64,000 nucleotides of DNA from Spirosoma panaciterrae DSM 21099 (GTDB lineage: Bacteria; Bacteroidota; Bacteroidia; Cytophagales; Spirosomataceae): NCBI RefSeq assembly GCF_000374025.1, contig NZ_KB893184.1:248001-312000 (forward strand), read 5' to 3'. How positions within the stretch are numbered: the stretch's first letter is position 1; every line of letters begins with the position of its first letter. Position numbers and translations under genes: made by a program. The notes under the pieces are model-generated. The model had not been told where the DNA came from. It did no database searches and saw only the letters and a list, made by a program, of their open reading frames with translations. Below, piece by piece: positions 17,708 to 26,169 of the stretch.

Positions 17708-18471
17708 CGCTTTCCTGCATAGCTGTCGATGATGAACCGCTGGCACTGGGATTAGTATGTGCCTTTATTGAGAAAACGCCCTTTCTGGCGTTGTCAGGGC
17801 GTTTTAGTAGCGCTGTTCAGGCGCTGCAATACATCCTCCAGAACCCGGTCGATGTTATTTTTCTGGATATTCAGATGCCCGATCTGACGGGACTCGAACT
17901 GGCGCGGGTGCTGGAGCGCAGCAATCGGGGAGCGCAAACGACCCGAATCATTTTTACTACGGCTTTCGACCAATTTGCTCTCGATGGATTCCGGGTCGAT
18001 GCGCTGGATTATCTGCTGAAGCCGTTTAACTACGAGGAGTTTCTGCGAGCGGCAAGTAAGGCACGCAACTATTTTGAACTCGTACAACGACCCGAAAACA
18101 GGCCGATTCTTGTATCGCCCAGCGTTCCTGCCGTTGCCGAATCGAGTGAGGACTATTTGTTTTTGAAGGTTGAATATCAATTAGTACGGGTTTCGTACAG
18201 CGATATTCTGTACATAGAAGGGCTGAAGGATTATGTGAAGGTTTATCGGCAGAGTGAGCCTGATAAGCCCCTGCTCTCGTTGACCAGCCTGAAGGCACTG
18301 GAAGAGAAACTGCCCGCCCGACAGTTTATGCGGATTCATCGTTCGTTTATTGTCGCACTTGATCGAGTCAACGCCGTTACCCGAAATTCGGTGCAGATTG
18401 GCCCTACCACCATTCCGGTGAGTGATCAATACAAAGATGCTTTTGGCGAGTTTATCAGCCGCTGGTTATAA
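17704..18471 (+). CDS. LytTR response regulator
   Basis: A 255-residue partner of the upstream kinase. The receiver domain has acidic residues Asp9-Asp10 in IAVDDEPLA, the phosphorylated Asp55 in IFLDIQMPD, and the conserved Thr and Lys (FTTAFDQFALDGF, YLLKPFNYEEF). The LytTR domain fills about residues 150-250, with DILYIEGLKDYVKVY and FMRIHRSFIVALDRV. Phosphorylation is expected to promote dimerisation on direct-repeat DNA. Genes under its control cannot be read directly. Confidence 0.92.
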   Translation: MTLSCIAVDDEPLALGLVCAFIEKTPFLALSGRFSSAVQALQYILQNPVDVIFLDIQMPDLTGLELARVLERSNRGAQTTRIIFTTAFDQFALDGFRVDALDYLLKPFNYEEFLRAASKARNYFELVQRPENRPILVSPSVPAVAESSEDYLFLKVEYQLVRVSYSDILYIEGLKDYVKVYRQSEPDKPLLSLTSLKALEEKLPARQFMRIHRSFIVALDRVNAVTRNSVQIGPTTIPVSDQYKDAFGEFISRWL

Positions 18472-18583
18472 ATTCCGAACGTTATAGGGTTAGGTCTACC
18501 GATTAATTGGCAAGATGTTACCTGTCGATGGGGTTTTCGTCTCAACGATTAATTCTCCAGGCTAACCCATAAATGGTTTAGGC

Positions 18584-18616
18584 AAAGCCCAGTGTACCAA
18601 TGGTATGCCGGGCTTT
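18584..18616 (+). terminator. Terminator of the LytS/LytTR pair
   Basis: AAAGCCC at 18584-18590 pairs with GGGCTTT at 18609-18615, followed by TTG. A nested GTACC/GGTAT pair strengthens the stem. Confidence 0.6.
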
Positions 18617-18739
18617 TTGTTGGTATTCCATGAACAGGCCGTTCTAATAAGTTGCTTTAGAGTGGCTTAGGCCGAGGGGGCTAAAACCTTATTCCGGCTA
18701 TGGAGGTTAACTCAGACGAGATCTTTCCCTGTCTGTCGC

Positions 18740-19663
18740 TTGAAAAAAGTCATTCCGATTTTTCAACTTCTGAAAAGTGCGCTTACGCACCTACAGGCCA
18801 ACGATCCAATCCGAATGGCCGGAGCCACAGCGTTCTTCGCTTTTTTTGCGCTTCCTCCCATCGTTATCATACTGAGTACCCTACTGAGTCCGATATTGGG
18901 TGAGCAGTCGCAGGGGGTTAGTGGGCAGCTATTTGACGAGCTGGCCGACTTATTTGGACCCAAAGGGGCTCGTCAGCTAGAGGTGATTTCGCATCGTTTG
19001 CAGCAGCCTAAACCGAGTCATTCACTGACCGTGCTCAGTATTTTTCTGGTGTTGCTGGCATCGACTACCTTGTTTGCGATTGTGAAAAACTCGCTGGATC
19101 AGCTTTGGCATGTGAAAAGCCGATCGAAGCATCCATTCGTCTACTTTTTACGAAACAAACTGGTTGCGCTGACCATTATTATCGGTTCTGGAATTCTCTT
19201 TACCCTATCGGTTGCGCTGGAGCAGTTTTTAAGCCGAATCACTACCGACTGGATGCTTTCGACCCTAAGTTATTACCAGATCATGGCCGATTCAGGTCAT
19301 GTAATTGCTTCAGTTCTGATTCGTATGGTCTGGTTCGCTATTCTGTTCAAATTTCTGCCTGATGTACGCCTGACCTGGCAGGCAGTTTGGCTAGGAGCGG
19401 CTTTTACCAGTGTCCTGTTCAAAATCGGAGAGAGCATCCTAAGCCGACTGTTGATCCATAGTCAGCTTGGTTCACTATATGGGCATTCAGGAGCTATTAT
19501 ACTGGTACTCCTGTTTGTTTTTTATGCATCGCTGATCTTCTATTATGGGGCTTCGTTTACCCGTCAATACAGCGATTGGATGCACTTGATTACGGAGCCG
19601 AGTTCGCAGGCGGTAGCTTATACGTTGAAGGAGGTCGAGCCTGCTAAAATGAAGCGAAAATGA
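18740..19663 (+). CDS. YihY/BrkB family inner-membrane protein
   Basis: A 307-residue membrane protein of the family once called ribonuclease BN. Family features are the N-terminal AGATAFFAFFALPPIVIIL, the amphipathic DLFGPKGARQLEVI stretch, about six hydrophobic segments, and LWQ-like LTWQAVWLGAAFTSVLFKIGE followed by GSLYGHSGAIILVLLFVFYASLIFYYGA. The start is a TTG at 18740; no ATG occurs in frame upstream. The function of the family (transport or envelope biogenesis) is unsettled. It is transcribed alone. Confidence 0.87.
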   Translation: MKKVIPIFQLLKSALTHLQANDPIRMAGATAFFAFFALPPIVIILSTLLSPILGEQSQGVSGQLFDELADLFGPKGARQLEVISHRLQQPKPSHSLTVLSIFLVLLASTTLFAIVKNSLDQLWHVKSRSKHPFVYFLRNKLVALTIIIGSGILFTLSVALEQFLSRITTDWMLSTLSYYQIMADSGHVIASVLIRMVWFAILFKFLPDVRLTWQAVWLGAAFTSVLFKIGESILSRLLIHSQLGSLYGHSGAIILVLLFVFYASLIFYYGASFTRQYSDWMHLITEPSSQAVAYTLKEVEPAKMKRK

Positions 19664-19842
19664 GTAGTAGCTGGTTGATAATGACTACAGTAGAAGGACA
19701 TATATAGTGGATTCGTACTATCAGAAAGGGCTAATTTATTTACAAATAGATTCCAACGCAGTAAGGTAATGAATCTCTTACGCAACTGGGCTAATCGTAC
19801 GTTTGTCAGGATTAGCCTATAGTATTTTGTTACTAATCGACC

Positions 19843-20112
19843 TTAGTAGGTCAGCTCTAGCATATCGTCTTCAACGGGTGCTTCCCGCTCTTCCAGACGG
19901 TCTAAAACGAGTTTAGCGAAAGCTACTTTATCTGATTTGCGATACTGGCCTGGCAACTGCCGTCCCGAAGGGGCAACAAAATCAGTACTGACTTGCTGGC
20001 ACATTTCCCACAATCTCGGATTCATGCGGGCTCTGTACTGACGGATTGGTGTATCTTCTGCAAACCAAAGGTCAATTACATTCTTTATGGATAGTTTTAC
20101 TACGGCACCCAT
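19843..20112 (-). CDS. Conserved-looking small protein, unknown
   Basis: An 89-residue soluble protein with no domain I recognise. It reads MGAVVKLSIKNVIDLWFAED, then a basic helix (YRARMNPRLWEMCQQV), a GRQLPGQYRKSDKVAFAKLV stretch, and an acidic C-terminus (EREAPVEDDMLELTY). Charged helices and a clean ATG after an AT-rich upstream region support it as a gene. It stands alone between yihY and the metallopeptidase. A hairpin GGCTAATC/GATTAGCC at 19789-19817 lies after its stop but lacks a T run. Confidence 0.6.
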   Translation of the reverse strand: MGAVVKLSIKNVIDLWFAEDTPIRQYRARMNPRLWEMCQQVSTDFVAPSGRQLPGQYRKSDKVAFAKLVLDRLEEREAPVEDDMLELTY

Positions 20113-20499
20113 AGCTTATTTTATTGGTGATTTTCGTAAAAAGAACAAATATTTAACTATTTAATGATAAAATTGTCTAATTAATGAAAATATAATCTAT
20201 AATTATGCCAAATTGTACTTGTATAGCTCATATGAAGGGTTTTTACACGAAAAAAAAGCGTACGTCCACTAGAATAAACGTAAACATCCATACAAAATTT
20301 TCTTCTGTTCATTTCCGGTGAGGATTTCATAACCAGCCGTTCGTTCTAGTTAAAGACGGTAAAAGCCTGTAAAAGTTTCATAAATTTATTATATGACTAC
20401 AGGAGCTAGAGGTTGCTCTTTATCCCGTTTCATAAAGAACTTGAGGTATCTAATAAGCGATTGATCGAGCCAGAAAAGGAGTGCCAGATAAAGCCGAAA
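20113..20499. other. AT-rich intergenic stretch, no convincing gene
   Basis: About 390 bases, strongly AT-rich, between the 89-residue gene and the metallopeptidase terminator. A 38-codon frame begins at an ATG near 20202, with basic composition but no other support. The promoter of the 89-residue gene should lie at its left end. Confidence 0.5.
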
Positions 20500-20539
20500 A
20501 GGCTTCCTGCTATTGACGATTGCCAGCCGCAGGAAGCCT
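20500..20539 (-). terminator. Terminator of the metallopeptidase gene
   Basis: AGGCTTCCTGC at 20500-20510 is exactly complementary to GCAGGAAGCCT at 20529-20539. Read leftwards from the gene the stem is followed by TTTTCGG. Confidence 0.65.
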
Positions 20540-20566
20540 CAAAATGTTAGCTTTCCGAAAAGTGAG

Positions 20567-21604
20567 CTATTGTACTGGCTGGCCGTTTCGGAAAGTGCCT
20601 GTAATCTGATCCCCATCCGCAAAGCGGTAGGTCCCTTTTCCATTGGGCATATTCTTCTGAAACCAGCCTGCGTATTTATCGCCGTTTCGGTAGAAGTACA
20701 CGCCGTAATCGCAGCGCAGATTATCGCGAAAACCACCTTTATACTTAACCTTCCCATCGGCGTAGTATTCCGTACCTTCGCCATGTTTGTCACCATCTTC
20801 AAATTCACCCGCATAGCGTTCGCCCGTAGGGTAGACGAAAACCCCTGTTCCATCTTCACAGTCGCCCGAAACACAGCCAACGGTTGTTCTGGACGGTGAT
20901 TTTGGGGCTACCACCGGGCGGGAAGCAGGGGCAGACGTATTGGTGGCAATCGGTTTAGGGGCCATGGCTGCCGGGGTTTTCACCACAACCCGGCTTTTGG
21001 GATACATGGCCTCGGCTTCCAGCCAACCTTTTCGAATGGCGTCAATCCGTTCGGGTTTGGCCGGATGGGTCGATGTAGCCCGCTCGTTACCCAGTTTTCG
21101 TACCGCCACCAGCGATTCGTCCAGCGATGCCCCGAGTTGGTGAAGTACAAAGCCTGAAAATTTATCGGCCTCGATTTCTTTCTGAGGTTGCCCACCCCGA
21201 CCATCGATGGTATGTCCCTGTAAGTGATGCCCAATCTCATGAGCCATAATGCTGATGGCCGACCAGTCGGTTTCGGTTTCATCCTCAATCTCCTGCATGA
21301 ATGCGCCATCGTACACAATAAATCGCTGACCTTTCAAAACGGTTGCAAAACAGTTGGACGTATTGGAGCATTCGATAACTTTGAAATTTCGCATCAGACC
21401 AATCGGTTTCAGAATCCGGTCGACCACCCGCTCAGCGTGTACATTCGAATTAGTGGTTGGCGAACAAACGACTTCGGTATTGACGTGGCTACCTGTGTAA
21501 CTACAAATAAATGAACCCGAGGAAGGGATTTGGGCTAGTAATGATCCTGACAGGACCGAACTTAAAACGAATATGGGTAGGGAAAAAACCACTCTCACAA
21601 GCAT
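20567..21604 (-). CDS. Exported zinc metallopeptidase with MORN repeats
   Basis: A 345-residue secreted protein. A signal peptide (VVFSLPIFVLSSVLSGSLLA) is followed by an M48-like domain: the zinc motif HEIGH at 122-126 (followed by HLQGH) and a downstream QKEIEADKFSGF helix supplying the third ligand (Glu143 or Glu145). After a proline/alanine-rich linker, three to four MORN repeats fill about 255-345 (GERYAGEFEDGDKHGEGTEY, GDKYAGWFQKNMPNGKGTY, GDQITGTFRNGQPVQ). MORN repeats contact membranes or proteins, so the C-terminal half may hold or choose substrate. It is transcribed alone and is divergent from the GrpE-like/Hsp70 unit. Confidence 0.87.
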   Translation of the reverse strand: MLVRVVFSLPIFVLSSVLSGSLLAQIPSSGSFICSYTGSHVNTEVVCSPTTNSNVHAERVVDRILKPIGLMRNFKVIECSNTSNCFATVLKGQRFIVYDGAFMQEIEDETETDWSAISIMAHEIGHHLQGHTIDGRGGQPQKEIEADKFSGFVLHQLGASLDESLVAVRKLGNERATSTHPAKPERIDAIRKGWLEAEAMYPKSRVVVKTPAAMAPKPIATNTSAPASRPVVAPKSPSRTTVGCVSGDCEDGTGVFVYPTGERYAGEFEDGDKHGEGTEYYADGKVKYKGGFRDNLRCDYGVYFYRNGDKYAGWFQKNMPNGKGTYRFADGDQITGTFRNGQPVQ

Positions 21605-21798
21605 AACCGGATTGGGTTAATCGTTCAACACGGCAGAATAACGAAGAAACGGTTCGCTGTAGTTTATGGCTGTTTCAAGTTTCCAGATCAGGCAGGATAT
21701 CGGCCGATCATTAGCGCATCGATAAGTCGTAACAGGTGACATTTAGGCTATAAGTCAATTCTTTTTAACTTGCGGTTTCAAAATGTAGTTTGTTCTTC

Positions 21799-22101
21799 AT
21801 GCAACCCCTCATTGATATTGCGAATCAGGTACATGCGCTCGAAAAAAAGGCTCAAAAAGAGGGCCATTCGGGCAGTGGGTACTTGCGGCCCATACAGCGT
21901 ATACGGCAGGCGCTGGCCGAACTGGGTATTACCTTTCACAACCCCGAAGGCGAACGCTATACCGAAACCCGGACCGACGTTGAAGCCAGTGTAGCGGGGG
22001 AATCGATGGATAATTTAACCATTACGCAGGTAATCAAGCCCATTGTCAGCCAGAATGGCCAGATTGTCCAGGCTGGTATTGTTATTGTCGAGAGCGTATA
22101 A
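21799..22101 (+). CDS. Miniature GrpE-like protein
   Basis: A 100-residue protein placed 11 bases before an Hsp70 gene. Its second half looks like the GrpE beta domain: ALAELGITFHNPEGERYTET, then ITQVIKPIVSQNGQIVQAGI and VIVESV, matching the GrpE pattern in which a short beta-hairpin domain ends with VxRPAxVxV. The long GrpE coiled coil is reduced to a short helix (LIDIANQVHALEKKAQKEG). The likely role is nucleotide exchange or docking on the neighbouring Hsp70. An ATG at 21799 is preferred to a TTG at 21790. The family call rests on the eye alone and is supported mainly by position. Confidence 0.6.
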   Translation: MQPLIDIANQVHALEKKAQKEGHSGSGYLRPIQRIRQALAELGITFHNPEGERYTETRTDVEASVAGESMDNLTITQVIKPIVSQNGQIVQAGIVIVESV

Positions 22102-22112
22102 ATACATTATCC

Positions 22113-24611
22113 ATGCAAACCATCAATTTTGGTATCGATCTGGGTACAACCAACTCCCTGATTGCCCGGTTTACGGGAGTACAGGCGGAGGTTTTCAAAA
22201 ATCCGGTTGGGCTCAAAGAAACGCTACCCAGTTGCGTCGCTTTCCGTAAAGAGCGTATATGGGTAGGCGACAAAGCACGGGAATGGCTTCAGAAAGATCC
22301 ACTCAATGTGTTTTCGAGCTTCAAACGGAAAATGGGTACCAGCGAGACCTATTCTGTACCCTCGCGCCAGGAAACGATCTCGCCCATCAACCTGTCGGCT
22401 CTGGTGCTGAAAGAACTCAAAAATTTTGTTCATACGGGTGATATTCCCGAACAGGTTGTCATTACAATCCCGGCTAGTTTCGATACTGTTCAGAGCAATG
22501 CAACCAAGCAGGCGGGTTTAGATGCGGGTTTCCGGGAAGTGGTTTTGTTGCAGGAACCGATTGCGGCCTCGCTGGCTTACTTTAATAAATACACCACCGA
22601 GAAGGAGTCCGGAAAATGGCTGGTATATGATCTGGGTGGCGGCACGTTTGATGTAGCCCTGATTGGTATCGAAAATAATGAAATGCGGGTGCTGGACCAC
22701 CAGGGAAATAACTATCTGGGTGGGGTCGATTTCGATCATTCACTGGTTATGGAGGTACTCGTTCCTGAAATTATTCGGCAAACGGGCTTCATGGATCTGG
22801 CTAATCAGTTGCTCACGCACAAGGCTCGCTACGAGAAATTGTACTATGTACTTTTGCTGAAAGCTGAAGAAGCCAAAAAAGAACTGACCACCCGATTGTC
22901 GACGGAAATTGAGGTGACCTTTGAAACCGATGAGGGTGATGAGCTTGATTTGCTGATAACCGTTGAACGTGAGCAGTTTAATGCAGTTATCCGTGGCCGG
23001 ATCGACGATACAATCGACATGCTGGAAACGATTATGTCGCGGAATAATCTGAGTACCGACGCTATTTCTGAAATTGTACTGATCGGAGGGAGTACCTACA
23101 TTCCCTATGTTCGGGCTACCCTGGCAGAACGTACCGGCTTACCCGTCAATACCGATGCTGACCCAACAACAGCCGTGGCCATTGGAGCGGCTTATTTTGC
23201 AGGGAATACCCCGGCCCGGCAGGCGGCCCGATCAGAGAGTGGGCCAACCGATTCCGTGTCGGCCATTCAGATACAAACAGGGTATAACAAAACTACCAAA
23301 GACCTCGAAGAATACATTTCGGCCAGTGCGAGTGGTATGGACGAAGGGCTGTTTTATCGGATCACCCGTACGGATGGTGGTTTTGATACTACGCTACGCC
23401 CACTTACATCCCGCTTTGGCGAGTTTGTCGGGCTATTGCCGAATCGCGTTAATACGTTCACGATCAGCGTATATGATGGGTATAATAATCCCGTTCCTGT
23501 TCGGGTAGAACCCATCACGATTACCCATGGGTTGTTCAGCCTGTATGGCCAGCCGCTACCCGAAGACATCTGCATTGAGGTTGATGATCTGATGAACAAT
23601 GCCACCCGTTGTGAACTGATTTTTAGTCGAAACAGTGTGCTGCCGCTTACCAAAACGATTTATCGGGAAATAAGCCGGACTATTCGGAAAAACTCGGACG
23701 AAAGTCTGATTATCAATCTGCTCGAAGGTGATGCCACCCAGCATCCTAGCACCAATAAGAACATCGGCGTCATTGAAGTACGGGCTACCGATTTGCCCGC
23801 CGATCTGATAAAAGGCTCGGATGTAGAACTTAAAATCGACATGAGCGAGTCGCGGGATGTGTCGGTAAGCCTGCATTTGAGCATGACCGATCAGCAGATT
23901 GATGAAGTGTTCAGCCCGACTCAGCGGTATGTGAGCCTAAGTAAGCTGCGCGACGAAATACAGGAATTACGCGGTCAACTGGATTCCGACTTGCAGAAAG
24001 CCCTGCAAAATGAAGAATACGAAACAGCCGCCCAACTTCAGGAATTGACCGACCGTGCCCGCATCCTGTATGAACAGGCCAGACAGATACAACCCGACAC
24101 ACTGACCGACGAGAAATATCAGCTCGACGAGGCCAAGCGCAAACTGGCCCGGCAGCTCTATACGACGGGTCCGGTGAGCAACCGGGTTATCCGAACCAAG
24201 GAGCGGTATTACGATCTTATGGAGTCGCTGCAAAACTGGGCCGAGACCTTGCAGGAACTACCACCGAAACAGCGTGAAGAAATTCGGCAGTTGAAAGCCA
24301 ATGAACCAGAGGCCATGCGTGGTAACAATTACTTTCGGGTCGAAGGGCAGTATGCTCAGTGCCGTCGGATCTATCATAATACCGTCCTGTATACACCGAC
24401 TTTACTGGCTTATTTCTTTCATATCTATGCTGGCTTACTCCCGCATGAATTTACGGATTACCAGCGGGCACAGGCCGAGATCAAACGGGGCGAAAAAGCA
24501 CTGGATCGGCAGAACTACGATGAGCTTAGAGGGGTTTTTCTGAATTTGCTGGGGTTGGCGAGAAATACGGAAGTGATCGAAACCAAAATTAAAGGCACCG
24601 GACTAAGCTGA
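22113..24611 (+). CDS. Non-canonical Hsp70 with inserted beta domain and long C-terminal helices
   Basis: An 832-residue Hsp70. The nucleotide-binding domain (1-370) is intact: FGIDLGTTNSLIARF, VVITIPASFDTVQSNATKQA, VYDLGGGTFDVALIGIE, IVLIGGSTYIPYVR and the closing AVAIGAAYFAG. The canonical DxLLLDVTP linker is absent; about 375-505 is an extra beta-rich stretch. An Hsp70-like substrate-binding beta domain then appears at about 508-590 (LIINLLEGDATQHPSTNKNI, IEVRATDLPADLIKGSDVEL). The last 230 residues are helical, with a UVR-like motif at 620-650 (LQNEEYETAAQLQELTDRAR), and there is no EEVD-type tail. It is the middle gene of a three-gene unit. Confidence 0.88.
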   Translation: MQTINFGIDLGTTNSLIARFTGVQAEVFKNPVGLKETLPSCVAFRKERIWVGDKAREWLQKDPLNVFSSFKRKMGTSETYSVPSRQETISPINLSALVLKELKNFVHTGDIPEQVVITIPASFDTVQSNATKQAGLDAGFREVVLLQEPIAASLAYFNKYTTEKESGKWLVYDLGGGTFDVALIGIENNEMRVLDHQGNNYLGGVDFDHSLVMEVLVPEIIRQTGFMDLANQLLTHKARYEKLYYVLLLKAEEAKKELTTRLSTEIEVTFETDEGDELDLLITVEREQFNAVIRGRIDDTIDMLETIMSRNNLSTDAISEIVLIGGSTYIPYVRATLAERTGLPVNTDADPTTAVAIGAAYFAGNTPARQAARSESGPTDSVSAIQIQTGYNKTTKDLEEYISASASGMDEGLFYRITRTDGGFDTTLRPLTSRFGEFVGLLPNRVNTFTISVYDGYNNPVPVRVEPITITHGLFSLYGQPLPEDICIEVDDLMNNATRCELIFSRNSVLPLTKTIYREISRTIRKNSDESLIINLLEGDATQHPSTNKNIGVIEVRATDLPADLIKGSDVELKIDMSESRDVSVSLHLSMTDQQIDEVFSPTQRYVSLSKLRDEIQELRGQLDSDLQKALQNEEYETAAQLQELTDRARILYEQARQIQPDTLTDEKYQLDEAKRKLARQLYTTGPVSNRVIRTKERYYDLMESLQNWAETLQELPPKQREEIRQLKANEPEAMRGNNYFRVEGQYAQCRRIYHNTVLYTPTLLAYFFHIYAGLLPHEFTDYQRAQAEIKRGEKALDRQNYDELRGVFLNLLGLARNTEVIETKIKGTGLS

Positions 24612-24622
24612 TCTGTATAACT

Positions 24623-25525
24623 ATGGCTTACCAATCGCCTTTACACCTCCTGGATGGCTTGAACTTGTTGCCCAGCGAACTAACCCCGGCATCGTTAGGA
24701 CAGTTGCGGAAAAAGCTGCTGGCCGAGTTCAATCTGACGCCCAGCTATACCATTGCCGTAGGCGACAGGCAGTATACGAAAGATGAAGCCCTGAAAGCAA
24801 TCGATCGGTTGAAAGATGTTTCGGACCTGAGCGAACATGTCCTGATTTTCCAGGATAAGCCCTTACTCGACTGGCTCGAAAAGCCAACAGAGGCCGCTTT
24901 TCCGGCTAAGTCCATCAGCGAGAAACGATGGGGGGGCGGGCCAACCGATTTCTGGAACCAGACCCTGGCCAGTGCCTTGCAGACGCATTGTGCCTGGCTG
25001 CTGAAAAACCATCTGTTCAGTCAGGCAAAAGAGCCCTTGGCCGTTGCCTTTGCGTTGCCGAGCCCGTATCAGAATGATATTCTGGGCATACTTTACGAGC
25101 AGATACACGAGGTTGTAATGGCTCTTGAAGTTGCCATTGAACGACCAAATTCAGCGCGGGATTCGGCTGCGTTCGGGTTTATCGTTTACGATGACTGGGC
25201 CGATTTTCTGAACAGTTTACCGGAATATACCTTTTGGGGAATCGTCAATAGTTTCTGCGTGAACGCGGTCAATTATACGGTTACGGTTCAGCACACTCAG
25301 CGGCATTTCGTGTACGAAATCACCCATCAGCTTGTGCGGATCAAGTGCGACGAAGACCTCAAAAAGACCATTAAAAACAATTATGCCATCTACCGGGAAA
25401 ATTATCACCTTAGCCCCGGGGCTCCTCAGGCGAGTAGTGACTCTCAAAAGAACACAAGAAATTACTGGCTGATTTTTTGGGTATTATTCATGCTGGCTAA
25501 AGCCGCACTTTACTGTCATCGTTAA
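24623..25525 (+). CDS. Unrecognised tail-anchored protein, third gene of the Hsp70 unit
   Basis: A 300-residue protein starting 11 bases after the Hsp70 stop, so almost certainly co-transcribed. I do not recognise the family. Residues 1-90 look like a small alpha/beta domain (LDGLNLLPSELTPASLGQLR, IAVGDRQYTKDEALKAIDRL, LIFQDKPLLDWLEKP). A glycine-rich turn KRWGGGPTDFW follows, then a mixed domain with YDDWADFLNSLPEYTFWGIV. The C-terminus is one hydrophobic segment (YWLIFWVLFMLAKAALY) ending six bases before the stop, a tail anchor that would leave the body in the cytoplasm. It contains no J-domain HPD motif. It may recruit the Hsp70 to the membrane (inference). Confidence 0.75.
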   Translation: MAYQSPLHLLDGLNLLPSELTPASLGQLRKKLLAEFNLTPSYTIAVGDRQYTKDEALKAIDRLKDVSDLSEHVLIFQDKPLLDWLEKPTEAAFPAKSISEKRWGGGPTDFWNQTLASALQTHCAWLLKNHLFSQAKEPLAVAFALPSPYQNDILGILYEQIHEVVMALEVAIERPNSARDSAAFGFIVYDDWADFLNSLPEYTFWGIVNSFCVNAVNYTVTVQHTQRHFVYEITHQLVRIKCDEDLKKTIKNNYAIYRENYHLSPGAPQASSDSQKNTRNYWLIFWVLFMLAKAALYCHR

Positions 25526-25632
25526 CAAAGTCTGGGTGAATCTGAAAAACGGACGGCGAGGGCATCCATCCCTTGAACTTAGGTTGCCAATTGTGCAGTA
25601 TGGGTTGAATGAGATGTATTGCCACTAAAAAG

Positions 25633-25663
25633 AAAGCCAGACGACGGAAAGTCACCTGGCTTT
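25633..25663. terminator. Hairpin after the Hsp70 unit
   Basis: AAAGCCAG at 25633-25640 pairs with CTGGCTTT at 25656-25663, followed by TGG on the plus strand. It lies 108 bases after the last stop of the unit. Positions 25526-26013 otherwise show no gene. Confidence 0.5.
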
Positions 25664-25954
25664 TGGTTCGCTTACTTGAGCAGTTATGATCTAAAATCAG
25701 ATGCCTTTCACAGCATCCCCGTCGAGCAGCGAATACAGACATAAAACGATAGCCAGCCGAAATTGTTTTCGTCAACCAAAAATTGACGCATAATTTTTCA
25801 GAAAAATTTACTGTTTTCCCTGTTCCGGCAGTTTGATATCAAGTAGTGCTGTCGGATGAGCTATATAAGGCCCTGCTGGTTGGTCTGAGGTCTTTTATAC
25901 CTTGGCTGACAAATGGGTGTCGTACTTATTGGGATAGAAATAGCTTTCATATAA

Positions 25955-25984
25955 AACCCGGTCAATAGCAATACTGGCCGGGTT
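25955..25984. terminator. Hairpin, possible terminator of the DUF2252 gene
   Basis: AACCCGG at 25955-25961 pairs with CCGGGTT at 25978-25984, 140 bases past the DUF2252 stop. Read leftwards it is followed by TTATATG; this is a weak T run. Confidence 0.4.
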
Positions 25985-26013
25985 CTGCATTATATAAACA
26001 ACCTGAGATCGGT

Positions 26014-26169
26014 CTACACACGTTCAGCCATTGCGTAGCGATACCGACCGATAAGCAGGCGAATAAAACCAAACTGGAAGAAGAATAGCAGGAGGTTAAT
26101 GACCTGGTCGATACCCGTATTTTTTAGCCTTGTTCGTTCAACATAACCTGACGCGAAAAGAATCCGGCT
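26014..26169 (-). pseudogene. Open frame without a start, membrane-like, behind DUF2252
   Basis: In the -1 frame relative to DUF2252, an open frame runs over its stop and on for 110 bases to a TAG at 26014-26016. It encodes NTGIDQVINLLLFFFQFGFI and ends IGRYRYAMAERV. The hydrophobic, well-ordered composition looks like real protein, but no ATG, GTG or TTG is available, so it is either the end of a lost gene or reached by frameshifting from DUF2252. Confidence 0.3.

Noticed and set aside
18500..18554. Nine-base direct repeat CGATTAATT
   Set aside because: Too short and the two copies are 46 bases apart, which is expected by chance in this AT-rich DNA.
20202..20318. 38-codon frame with an ATG in the AT-rich gap
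   Set aside because: Composition is biased by the A-rich DNA, and there is no promoter, terminator or recognisable feature.
25497..25775. 92-residue minus-strand frame after the Hsp70 unit
   Set aside because: It crosses a terminator-like hairpin and the end of the upstream gene, with no protein-like pattern.
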